Under the pieces are notes generated by a model that saw only the letters and a program-made list of their open reading frames with translations, searched no databases and had not been told where the DNA came from. The translations under genes and the position numbers were made by a program. Shown piece by piece: positions 36,064 through 46,546 of a stretch of DNA of 64,000 bases. The DNA is from Agroathelia rolfsii. Its lineage: Eukaryota; Basidiomycota; Agaricomycetes; Amylocorticiales; Amylocorticiaceae. The stretch spans positions 1,674,001 through 1,738,000 of the forward strand of contig JABRWF010000001.1 in the NCBI GenBank assembly GCA_018343915.1, in the 5' to 3' direction. Position 1 is the first letter of the stretch. Every line of letters starts with the position of its first letter.

Positions 36064-36166
36064 TGCTCGGCATGAGGATCGAACTCATGATCTCCGGATT
36101 ACTCGTGGAATCCACGCTCATATCTTAGTATGAGACCGGCGCTCTAACCAGCTGAGCCAGCCAAGC
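36064..36166 (-). tRNA. Elongator tRNA-Met (CAT) with a 29-nt intron
   Basis: On the minus strand: acceptor arm GCTTGGC (36160-36166) pairs with GCCGAGC (36065-36071), the discriminator is A (36064), D arm GCTC/GAGC, T arm ATGAG-TTCGATC-CTCAT. The anticodon stem CCGGT/TCCGG leaves a T31-T39 mismatch, as in eukaryotic elongator tRNA-Met, and the loop CTCATA|A holds anticodon CAT. The intron sits after A37, the canonical position. Without the intron the length is 74 nt and all invariant boxes are present. Confidence 0.92.
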
Positions 36167-36450
36167 TTGGTGATAGAACATGCGTGCATAGATATATATA
36201 CAGTCAGAAATCTATTTATTTATAGTGGTATTGTCAGCTCTGAAAGGCCTATGTTACCACTGCTTCGTAAGTATGTACAAATTTACCTGACGTGTGTTTA
36301 AGTGTTTTGGGGTGGGGAGACTTGGAGCGATTATAGTAGAAAACGAGTGCCCTGCGACGGGGAGAGTCCGAAGGCTCAAAATTAGAGGGGAGTATGGTGG
36401 TAGAGAGAGAGAAACAAATTAGAAAGAGTGAAGTGGGTCTAAAGGAAGAT

Positions 36451-36815
36451 TTAGGTGATATCGGTGGAGTTTGGAAAGCGCTGTGTATCATGTATGTACG
36501 TGAGTGTTTTTGAAATGTTTGTGCTTTTTGAGACAAGGTTGGAAAGAGAGAACGGGCCCTTGATGGTTGTGCGTAAGTGATGTCTAGCTATTTTGTATCT
36601 CTGGCAGGTAAGGAGAAAGTGTTCCACCGTTTCCGGGACACAACAACTCGTACACAGTGGGGAGTCCACCGCCTTTATTCGGGAGAGGAAACGATTTAGA
36701 GCCGTATGGTCAGTGTGGAGTTGCGTGATTAGACTTCCCGCCTGCTTAGAGCGGCCTTTGTAGAGGTTTAACACGGGCTTGGCCGGAGGGGACGAGTCGA
36801 TTCGTCGGAGTCATG
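36451..36815 (-). mobile_element. LINE-type retrotransposon remnant (3' end of the RT/RNase H ORF)
   Basis: The minus-strand frame contains RIDSSPPAKPVLNLYKGRSK, LITQLHTDHTALNRFLSRI and the zinc-knuckle-like CTSCCVPETVEHFLLTCQRY followed by ARHHLR, the typical end of a fungal non-LTR retrotransposon polyprotein. A stop lies just upstream (about 36810) and the rest of the element is missing, so it is a dead 5'-truncated fragment. It lies about 285 bases upstream of the tRNA-Met on the same strand. Confidence 0.8.
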
Positions 36816-37544
36816 TTCCATTCTTGCAATATATATACATTTCTTGCACCATACAATATTTCTGCCAAAAGGCCTTAAGCAATGAGTATCCCTTCCCTCT
36901 CCATAATATTGTACTATTTCGTTCGTATAAGAACCTATCGCAATTTGAAAACAAGGACTGTTAGTGGAATAAGACGCTATCATTTAAATATCTTTACCTG
37001 TCTACTAACGGTTCGAACATAACATACTACTAGTATGTCGACCAAGAGGTGATTAAGCTCACAGGTTACCTCTCTGAAGTCATGAGAGCCTGTTAGAGCA
37101 ACCAGCATATAATTGGCAGATTGATTTCCTGACAACAGACTTCAACTACTCTTTGCGATCGCTTCTATCGCAGCAAATCATACAAATCAATTCCAGCTTT
37201 GTAGATCCCGAGCGTGACAAAGCTAGGAGATTTAATAAATCAAGAGCCTGTATACTACGAAATAAGCAATGTCCCGACGATAATGGTGGTCCAGATGGAC
37301 TGGAATAGTAAACCAGATTGAGAGATTGAACATTTGTACTCAAACTAAGGAGATCAGACGTCGTCGCCGCTGCTTGAGTTCAAGGAGTGAACAAGAGGAG
37401 CTTTAGTCACCGGTCCGGCCCGATCCGGCAGCAAGTGCAAGCCATAAATAGGAAATCATCCTGTGAGATCATAGAAGGGACCCTGTCTTTTAGAGAGAGG
37501 AGAGCTTGTCCAATTTCAGCCTTGTCTTCCTACCAACCCTCGCC
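36816..37544. other. Intergenic, possible further retroelement debris
   Basis: About 730 AT-rich bases between the retroelement remnant and LSB5. No intact frame recognised; the first part may be decayed element sequence. The LSB5 promoter should lie in the last few hundred bases. Confidence 0.45.
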
Positions 37545-39543
37545 ATGTCAGATTATGTTAAATTTGCTAAGAAGGTGCAAGCTGCGCTCAACAATGAAAA
37601 ACCTCATGTTTGTTATCCACATCTTAAACGCCTACTTCGAATTGGCCTGCTAAATAAATGATTGTGGTTACTATCTATAGTCCTCTATAACTGACTGGAT
37701 CGAGCGACTCACAGCGAATAACATCGAGCTCGAGTCATACGACGGGTTCGTCATATTCATCTCAAAGCTTCAACTTGCTAATCTGCACTGTATCATTTTA
37801 GCATACCCGAAATCGTCGAATCCGTAAATCTACAGCCGACCTCGGGGTATGTACTGCAATGTATATTGGGGCGTACAGGGCTCATCTAATGTATTAAACA
37901 GAGCAGCAGAGGCATCCAGAGCCATTCGTAAGAAGCTGAAACATGCAGGACCACACCAGCAATACAGGGCCATTGTTGTAAGATCTTCGCCACTTATAGC
38001 GCCTATCTCAATGTAATAACCCATTGCGAATAGATCCTTAAGGCACTGGTAGACAACGGTGGACATAGATTCCAAAGTACGCTACTTTCAACACACATTC
38101 ATCATGTTTTAGGATGCTAAATGGGCCCTCATTGCACAAAGCCACATTTGCAGATGGGCAGCTCACAGACGCTATTAAAAACCTTGCGACGGACCCAACG
38201 ACCGACGCACAAGTCAAGAAGAAAATTCTGGCCGTCCTTGCATCCTGGCACAACCAGTTCAAAGATGATCCATCGATGAGGCTTGTCGTGAATTTATACA
38301 GACAATGCAAACCCGCAGAGCGCAGGTCACTCCCGGTTGGCGATCTCTCACAATACCCCGTCGATGATGAGTGGGAAAAGAAAAGGGCGGAAAAGGAAGA
38401 AGCCAAGAAGAAAGCTAAAGCCGAGAAGGAAGAGGCTAAAGAGAGACAGAGAAGGGTGGAAGAGGCTGCTCGTCAAAGACGAGAGCGTGAAAAGCAGGCA
38501 GCAAAAAATAGGGGCAAAAAGCGACCACCTTTCGATTTTGCCAGGGTGCGATTAACATTTCAGCCATATAAGTTATGGGATGCTGATTAATGGAAATAAA
38601 CAGGAGAAACCTCAAGTTCTCGAGTCTATTGCAAACGCTTCACAGGCCTCGAGTAATCTCGTCAATGCTATCACTGTAAGTGATGTTGAGTCTGGCGCGA
38701 AACTTTTCTCAAAAGCATTACAGCTGGTCAATCCTCAAACAGATAGCATCAAGACTAACGCCCGAGTACAAGAATGTCTCGAAAAGGCCAAACTTATACG
38801 CAGGCAAGTAGTCCGCTATATCCAGGTGAGTAAGATGTCAACTCTGATAAGAATATATCTGACTTACATTACGCAGCTGGTAGAAAATGAGGAGATTATC
38901 GGCACTCTCATCGAAACGAACGAACGAATCATGACAGCTTTGGAGATGTATGACAAGGTGACTATCATCATTAATGTCCTTGTGATCATCTGCTAACAGC
39001 GTCGGTATAGATGTCAGCGCCTGAGCCGGCTACCGAGGAAGACATCACCAAGGGCCTCGCTGCAGCAAATATTGCTGCCACGCCTGGGGAAGTCAACAAA
39101 CTGCAATCAAAACAACGTGAAGCCGTCGAACGTGCCGCCAAAGGAAACGAAACAACTCGTGGAAAGGGCAGGGCATCCTATACCCATCCTGATCTGCAAG
39201 ACCTAGACTTTGATGTGTTGGGCGACGAGCACAGGTTAGATATCTTATTCTTTGGCAAGTATTATCTTACTAAAGTTTTGAGAACTGCAGCGGAAATCTT
39301 CCGCCGCCCTTAGAGCCACGGAGAGATAGTGATTCGGAAGAGCATCGTGGCTCACTGTCAGATTATAGCGACTATGAATCGTCAGACGAGGAGTCACACA
39401 ACAGAGAGTCTACCTCTACACGCAACCGGCGACCTTATATCGACGTATCAGATGAGAGTGGTGACGAACGTTATCCGATCGCAGGGTCCTCTCACCATGC
39501 ACAGCTTGTTGATGCTGAAGATCCATTTGCGGATCCCTCTTAG
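37545..39543 (+). CDS. LSB5: LSB5-like VHS/GAT-domain protein (endocytosis, actin patch)
   Basis: Adaptor linking endocytosis, actin and trafficking; yeast Lsb5 binds Las17 and Arf3. The VHS domain reads SSITDWIERLTANNIELESY, then EASRAIRKKLKHAGPHQQYR, ILKALVDNGGHRFQ, VKKKILAVLASWHNQFKDDP and LVVNLYRQCK. A long Lys/Glu/Arg helix (38370-38520) follows, then a GAT-like part (KPQVLESIANASQASSNLVN to IETNERIMTALEMYDKM) and an acidic tail ending EDPFADPS. At least eight introns, several inside the VHS domain. The start is the least sure point: ATG 37545 with exon MSDYVKFAKK and donor GTGCAA joins in frame at 37681; an ATG at 37594 (MKNL) resembles relatives better but finds no in-frame splice. Confidence 0.87.
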
Positions 39544-39756
39544 GGGCCGAAAGTCTGCTGCAGTAAAGAAGGAACACTTCGATTTTCTATGCCGTTTCTT
39601 GTATCATGTCAATAGTGCTGCTCAATCTCTTTGGATGTATCGTTTGTACTTGTAAAGAATGTGAAACCTGTATTAGTCTCTCCAGTACATGTAAATCTAT
39701 CCGTTATGTCATCCATTTACCATGCGTGGCGGTTCGATATAATTATATAGTAAGGG

Positions 39757-41402
39757 CTATACCCAACGTATGGTACTGTTCGACGACCCTCCCACCCAGA
39801 ACGGTTTCAATACAGTGGGCAAATCCAGCCCAACAGGAACATCATTCTCAAACCGTGCACCGTTCTCGATCAACGCAACTATCAGCCTTGGGATAGCAGC
39901 TGCTGTGCCGTTCAGAGTGTGGGCGAATGGGAGACCAGAAGAGGGTGACGATTCCGTCGTGATATCATCCTTCTTCTCAATAGGCTGGCAGCGGATGTGA
40001 AGCCGGCGGGCCTGGTAATCCGTGCAGTTAGAAGTAGAGGATATTTCTCCCCATTTGCCACGACCGGGCATCCATGCCTCCATATCAAACTTCCGGTAAG
40101 CAGACGCGCCTAACTCCTCTGTGGGCATTTCAAGAACCCTAAAGGCAGCAAAGGTTAAGTGATCAGACCCAGAACTTTCAGCTGATCCGTGAAACTCACT
40201 TGAAGGGTATTTCCAGGCCCGAGAATATCTCCTTTTGCACTTGTAAAAGGTCGTGCATAAGCGCATCGCTAGCATCATCATGAGGGCTAGCAACCGCAAA
40301 CAATTCCACCTTGGTAAATTGATGGACACGGTATAGCCCGTGCGTGTCCGCACCCCTAGCCCCGGCCTCAGCACGGAAAGCACGGCCTAGGCCAACGAGT
40401 TTTGTCGGTAGCGATGACTGCGGTAGTATTTTGTTGGAGAAATAACCCCCTAAGGGTATTTCGGCGGTTCCCGCCAACACCAGCTCGGAATTTGCGGACG
40501 GTATCGTTCCTGCGGGTGGAGAGATGTGATACATCTGGGAAACTACGGTTTCGTCCCGGGGTTGGAAACCACACCGGTAGGCAATGTCGGCTCGAACGAC
40601 GTCGGGTGTCATGACTGGGGAGAAGCCATGTTTGATGGCGATAGACATAGCATAATTGGTGAGTGCAAGCTCTAGAAGGGCGCCGTCTCCGGTGAGGTAG
40701 TACCAGCTCGAGCCGGTCGTTAGCGCGCCAGCCTCCAAGTCTAATAGACCAAGGGCGCGTCCAACGGTGACGTGATCCCTGGAAGCATCAGGCGCGATTG
40801 GCTCGGGCCCGTACGAGGAGTGCAATTTAGCGTTGCTCTCGGGGCCAATAGGTGTAGAGGGATGTGTATCATTCGGGATTGTAAGAGCCAGTCCAAAGAG
40901 TGTTTCCTCAATCCCAGCCAGTTGTTCTTCCAGAGCAGCAATTTCGCCCTTGACCTGCGTAGCTTCAGACATATATCGTGTTTTGGCATCGTTGTCTTTA
41001 TTTGAAGCCGCCTTGCGGATGTTTTCACCAATCGTCGAACGCAGGTTACGCTTTGCATTGAGTTGAGCTGAGATATCCTTCTGCTGTGTGTAGAGCTGAG
41101 GTATGGAAGATAGTGCTTCTATACGTGTATGTGCTCTCCTATTGCGTGCATTTTGTTCATGGTATTGTATGCGCTCCGAAATATCGCGATAATTCAGACG
41201 AGGTTTTGGAAGAGCAGTAGACTGCGTTGGTAGGCGGCTATCCGACTTGGCCCGGGATGCATATTGACGGTAGCAGTACACCCTAGATTCTTGACAGAAT
41301 ATATTTCATAAGACAGGATAAATTGTATCAAAAGATAGTAGACGAACGGGCGTGCCAGTTGTGGAATAGACCAGCTCGCCGCAAGCAAGTCGCAGTGAGC
41401 AT
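39757..41402 (-). CDS. DIA4: Seryl-tRNA synthetase, mitochondrial
   Basis: Class II aminoacyl-tRNA synthetase that charges tRNA-Ser in mitochondria. Coiled-coil tRNA-binding arm: residues around [20 protein letters not shown] to [15 protein letters not shown]. Catalytic motif 2 is [20 protein letters not shown] with [31 protein letters not shown] contacts serine; motif 3 is [19 protein letters not shown]. The body runs upstream to the codons [11 protein letters not shown], but no ATG lies there; an exon starting at ATG 41400-41402 ([20 protein letters not shown], a basic presequence) joins in frame through a weak GTCTAC donor and an AG at 41284. One more intron separates 40147-40196. Stop at 39757-39759. 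Confidence 0.92.
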
Positions 41403-41507
41403 TTCGGCGTGATGCGTGACGACGCGTCCAGTCACGGACGCGACCTTGCGATGCCTTTCATAATAACTGGCACACAGCCGCGGTCCAAACTCATCCAAGT
41501 CTTTCAG
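41403..41507. promoter_or_regulatory. Divergent promoter with MCB-type ACGCGT site
   Basis: 105 bases between the seryl-tRNA synthetase and RFC start codons. ACGCGT (41422-41427) is the MluI cell-cycle box bound by MBF in yeasts, which controls DNA replication genes; a related GACGCG lies at 41438-41443. It is placed about 80 bases upstream of the RFC start. Confidence 0.55.
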
Positions 41508-42880
41508 ATGGCCTCTGGCTCCAAGGGAAAAGCACCAGCCAACGCAACAGACTCGTATGAGCTTCCATGGTATGTTGATCTACTCACTGCCCATGTGATC
41601 GATGTTCAAACTCCTGCTGTTGCTCAATAGGGTAGAAAAGTACAGACCACACGTCCTGGACGACATCGTCGGTAATGCAGACACCATTGACCGCCTCAAA
41701 GTTATAGCCCAGAATGGGAACTGCCCACACATAATAATATCCGTAAGCCCTTCGTATCGTCCTAATAAGCAATATAGTTGGTCTCATGCCATACTACCAG
41801 GGCTTACCTGGTATAGGTAAAACGACCAGTATACACTGCTTAGCTCACCAACTCCTGGGAGATGCCTACAAAGAGGGCGTACTTGAACTTAACGCCTCTG
41901 ATGAACGGTGTGCGAAGGCAGTTTGCGCCATTAAAGCAATGTCCTCAACTATCTTTCTTCCAGAGGTATCGATGTCGTGCGGAACAAAATCAAAGCCTTT
42001 GCACAAAAGAAAGTCACCCTTCCGCCCGGGAGACACAAGATTGTGATTCTTGACGAGGCTGATAGTATGACTGCCGGGGCTCAGCAAGCCCTCAGACGAA
42101 CGATGGAGATATTCTCCAACACCACTCGCTTCTGCCTTGCGTGCAACATGTCCAACAAAATCATCGAGCCCATACAATCTCGATGCGCCATCTTACGTTA
42201 CACAAAATTACGGGATGCCGAAATCTTGCAGAGATTACTGGAGATATGCGAGGCGGAGAAGGTCGAATACAATGATGATGGACTGTCAGCACTGATATTC
42301 ACTTCGGAAGGCGATATGAGACAGGCAATCAACAATCTCCAGTCAACGCATGCCGGATTTGGATTCGTATCTGGCGACAATGTGTTCAAAGTGTGCGACC
42401 AGCCACATCCTATTGTCGTCCAAAGGATTGTTAGGCTGTGTCACCAAGGAGACGTTGAGGGTGCTATGACACAATTGAATATGCTCTGGCAAGAGGGCTA
42501 TAGCGCGGTAGATATCGTCACTACCATTTTCCGTGTTGTCAAGGTGTTTGACGAGTGAGTTTGTTTCGTCTCCTTCATTACTGTAATCATACTCATAAAG
42601 CCATGTCAGATTGCCTGAATATACAAAGTTGGAGTATATTAAGGTAAGATGGACGAAATAAAGTGACTACTTTAACATTTTTGACCATTGTAATCATTTT
42701 TACAGGAAGTCGGTTTCACACATATGCGAGTGTTGGAAGGCGTTGGTACTCTCATTCAATTGGCCGGCATGGTGGCCCGCCTATGTAAAATGGTATGGAT
42801 TATCTTACAGCGTTTGTCGCTCCCAAGGTATTAACACCATTTGCTAGAATGTAAAGCCAGAACTTTTCCGTTTGCCATGA
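41508..42880 (+). CDS. RFC4: Replication factor C small subunit (yeast Rfc4 / human RFC2 type)
   Basis: AAA+ ATPase of the clamp loader that opens PCNA at primer ends. The first exon gives [20 protein letters not shown] and, across an intron, [16 protein letters not shown]. Walker A is [10 protein letters not shown], followed by [32 protein letters not shown] (Walker B with DEAD) and the RFC box [18 protein letters not shown], sensor 1 [19 protein letters not shown], and [29 protein letters not shown] plus [20 protein letters not shown] are specific for the Rfc4/RFC2 subunit. Introns near 41572-41629, 41743-41810, 41910-41968, 42555-42610, 42643-42706, 42795-42848. Intact. Confidence 0.95.
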
Positions 42881-43234
42881 TCTCATTCCTTTCGCATTCT
42901 TCCAATTTCGACCTTCTTTTACATAAGAAACTTTTATATGGATGATTGTTGTACTTACAACGCAAGCAAGTTATAAAAGTAGATGACCATTTTTAGTTGA
43001 CGATACTTCATTACAGTATCATTAGTCAGTCGATCGGAAGCTTACCAAAGGGCTACGCGAGTATTGCAAGATCATTACAAGCATCACTCACGTAAGACGT
43101 CAGTAATCAAGTGATAAAATGACTTGTCTTCTTCCTACTTCATCGACTCGGATGCGCCCACATACCCCAAGAATACGACTATTTACATAATTCCAGATCC
43201 CTCTTCTTCCAGCGTCGAGCTTTCTCAACGCCTG
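42881..43234. other. Intergenic, CFD1 promoter
   Basis: 354 bases. An in-frame extension of CFD1 to 43124 begins with TTG; an ATG at 43119 leads to another frame that stops, so this stretch is taken as 5' UTR and promoter. Confidence 0.5.
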
Positions 43235-44240
43235 ATGTCATCCCAAAACTTGAACACCCCCGTCGCACGTCGACTCGCATCTGTGAAAAACATCATTATC
43301 GTCCTCTCAGGCAAAGGCGGCGTCGGCAAATCCTCCGTCTCCGCCCAACTTGCTCTAAGCTTACACGCCTCCTCGCCGAATGCCAAAGTCGGCATCCTCG
43401 ATGTCGATCTCACGGGTCCGTCGATTCCGCGTATGCTCGGTCTAGACGGCCACGGCGTGCATCAGAGCAGCGATGGCTGGGTGCCCGTCTATGCTGATGC
43501 ATCAGAGAATGCGCAATCGGCAGCACCTGCGCGTCTGGCGTGCATGAGCGTGGGGTTCTTGCTCAAAAACAAAGGCGACTCGGTCGTCTGGCGCGGACCG
43601 AAGAAAAATGCGATGATCAGGCAGTTCTTGAGCGATGTGAGATGGGGAGAGTTGGATTATCTTGTGATTGATACGCCACCTGGTAAGACTTGATGCGGTT
43701 TCCTACCTTTTTTTTTTTCTTTCTAATTGATTGATGCTATTGGTGTTATGCTTTTTTTTTCACTATGACTATGTAGGAACATCCGACGAACATTTATCAC
43801 TACTTGAACACCTTGCGCCCGTGCACGACCGACTCTCAGCTGTGATCGTCACAACACCGCAAGCGGTTGCACTCATGGACGCTATAAAATGCCTCTCCTT
43901 CACGCGCGCCGTGAACCTGCCCGTACTAGGCCTGATCGAAAACATGAGCGGATACGTTTGTCCTTGCTGTGGTGAGGTAACCAATGTGTTCTCCACCGGC
44001 GGCGGCGAGGATTTGGCGCGCAAGGAAGGGCTAACTTTCCTTGGAAGTATGCCTGTCGATCCGGAGCTTGTGACGTTATTGGATGCTGCCGATGTGGAGA
44101 GGCCGGAAGGAGAGACTGATGGACAGGTGGAGGAGAGGGCGTTTCAACTCGTACAGAAGTATCAAAAGACGTCGTCTGCTAAGCTGTTCACGGCGATTAT
44201 TCGACAAGTTTTAGAAAAGGTGGACAAGAAGGAATCATAG
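43235..44240 (+). CDS. CFD1: Cytosolic Fe-S assembly ATPase CFD1 (NUBP2)
   Basis: P-loop ATPase that forms the scaffold of the cytosolic iron-sulfur assembly machinery with Nbp35. Start ATG 43235-43237 ([20 protein letters not shown]) matches the short N-terminus of Cfd1, without the N-terminal Cys cluster of Nbp35. The deviant Walker A is [20 protein letters not shown], then [40 protein letters not shown] and, after an intron at 43683-43776, [17 protein letters not shown]. The C-terminal cluster-binding motif is [20 protein letters not shown]. Stop at 44238-44240. Intact. Confidence 0.94.
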
Positions 44241-44463
44241 TAGTCCTCTTATTGCTCTTGTTATGCGCGTTATTTGATTGTTACGCCAGTGTTTATGCCG
44301 CTAGCGCAGGTACTTTTCTTTTTTAAGTCTTATGTATTTTCCACACATTGATCATTACCATCTTCAGATATGTATCAATAGCATTATAGTTTATATAAAT
44401 TGTACAGATTGAAGCAAATTAAGCCCCTGTTATGTTACAACACTGCACGCATCAGCACCAGAC

Positions 44464-45099
44464 TCAGTACTGGCTGTACTGGCCGCTGGCAGCGAGCCTA
44501 GACTCGGCCTCCTCCTTGGCTAGAGAAAAATGAAAGTGGATCAGACAAACGCAGTCGCCAATCGGTTGAAAGCTTGACACATACCATGATGCTTAGCCTT
44601 CTGAGCGTCGACAAAGTCGAGCTACATGAATCAGGAACATCATACATCAGATATAGTCTGGATGTATGCTAAAAAGCTGAGGTGCACTTACACCCTTGGT
44701 TTCGATCATACGGTCAATGAAGGCACCAGAGAAAGCAGCACTGCAATGCGATATGAGAAATCGCTGTGGAGCTGGATATTAAGAAGGGGTACTTACAGGA
44801 GATTCTTGGCCGTCTCGTGGGAAGCAGGCTGGCCGTTTTCAGCGCAGTGCTTTTGGTATGCCTTGGCGGCCTGGTGACATGGTATCGTCAGCATATCGCG
44901 GTTTAGCGTCTGATTTGTACATATATGATACACACCTCGAAGGAGGCTGCAGCTGCAATCAATTCGTGTGACAGCTCGGCCTTATGAGCGCTGTGAACCT
45001 GTGCGAGATATCATGAATGTTAGATCTGACACCTGAGGTATATTTACATACCTGCTGGTGGGCACGAGCGTGTTCGGAATCGTCGCCGTACCAGGTCAT
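44464..45099 (-). CDS. CipC-like stress-response protein (DUF3759 type)
   Basis: Small fungal protein first known from Aspergillus as induced by the antibiotic concanamycin; function unknown, often high in hyphae and under stress. Start ATG 45097-45099, stop at 44464-44466, about 105 residues over five exons. Sequence MTWYGDDSEHARAHQQ, then ELSHELIAAAASFEAAKAY, SHETAKNLLAAFSGAFIDRM and ETKGLDFVDAQKAKHHAKEE matches the family throughout. It ends RLAASGQYSQY. Three AGGGG motifs lie upstream. Confidence 0.9.
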
Positions 45100-46546
45100 G
45101 ATGAATCGATTTGGGTGAAGAGGGGTGTAGAAGATGAGAGAAAGGTGAGACTGATGAGTAGCTAGTCGACGTAACCTGGGTATTATATATGCGCCATGAT
45201 TTATTCTTATTTGTTTTTGTTTATTTTATTGTTAAACATAAGATTGTCTTTAGTGATCTTGAAGCCCGAAAAAGGGGTGTCGAGAGGCTGACGGAAAAAT
45301 CCAGGGGCCGATTCTGTGGCCTTGGGCTGTGGAGAGGCGGTACTTGACTGGGGCGCATTTATCATCAGGATCATGATCTCATCCACCGTCGCTCATCTCC
45401 GTATCCATAAGGCTAAGAGGGCTTGGACTCTTGTATTAAGTACATGAGAAATCTGTATAGGGGATAGGAGCGCTGATAATCATTAGACGCATCAGTTGAC
45501 TGCCACATGCGGTAGGTATCAACATTCAGTCTATGGGCTGTAGGTGGACGTCATACCACTGACCAGTCTTGGCGATCTGCGCTTTTCCACCGTGCGTGTG
45601 CGGTGCCCCGCGGTGGCTGCGCATAGGCTGAGCCACAACGCATTACCATGACAGTCCGGGCTTCAGTCGGAGGGGCGGAACACAGCAAACTCCGGATGGC
45701 TCTATTGAACAATTGATCATCCATCCAGGACTGTGATGTAAGGCTGCTTATGCGCATGAAAATAGATTTGTCTGATTGGTTACAACTTGAAGACTGGACA
45801 GTAAATAAATCTTGAGGTCAGAAAATATGACAAAATAAGAGCTGTCATAATCGAGGTGTCTACAACACATATTTGCTCAGAAAACAACAACATCTCCGCG
45901 GTCCCACAAGAGTGCTTCGTGCAGCAGCCATGAGGACGCACGAGTATGGCGGGGCTGCGCTATAGTTGTACCATCCAGTTGGTGCCATCCAAGGCACGTT
46001 GCGGGCTCGGAGCGTCTGCCGCAGAGGTATCAATTAGCCGACATGGGAAGCAGGAACAAAATCGCTCGACGCCTCTCACAAGCTCTTGCAGGATTCTGTG
46101 ACGCGAAGAAAATGCAGCATAACTTCATAACCATTAAAGCTGATAATATAATGCAGTAGTAATAGGTGGTCAGACTGAGCTTGCCGGAGCGCGGGCCGAA
46201 TACGAAATACACGCCACCGTGCCACCGCCACCGAAGCATGGTGCAGCCACCCAGTTGGGCTCGCTTGGGGGAAGGAGTCGTCGACCATCGTTGTCGCTGC
46301 TGACCTCGGCTTTGGTTTCCGCTGGTGCACCCATGGTCATGGCTACCGTTTCTTCATGAAAAGGCCATTTCTGCCATTTTTTGCTGGTTATCCAACTCCT
46401 TGCTGCAGTCTGTCATCTACGACCCATCGTCTTTCCAGTACCTGTGCAGAATCACCCATCAGCATCAATCACGGCCCAACCCACCTCGAGTACTAACGAA
46501 CTACCTAAGCTGCCAGCTTCGTGCACCCCGCAGAGCTGTATGAACG
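45100..46546. other. Intergenic between CipC-like and RRM-like genes
   Basis: 1.45 kb between divergently placed genes; holds both promoters. Frames at 45551-45757 and 46030-46330 on minus look like chance. No repeats of note. Confidence 0.5.
45273..45463. promoter_or_regulatory. Three STRE-like AGGGG sites upstream of CipC-like gene
   Basis: AGGGG (CCCCT on the gene strand) occurs at 45273-45277, 45303-45307 and 45459-45463, 175 to 365 bases upstream of the start. STRE is the stress element of Msn2/4-type factors in fungi; a role here is inferred from the stress-linked family. Confidence 0.4.

Noticed and set aside
43124..43234. 37-codon N-terminal extension of CFD1
   Set aside because: It starts with TTG and the family begins close to the P-loop, as with ATG 43235.
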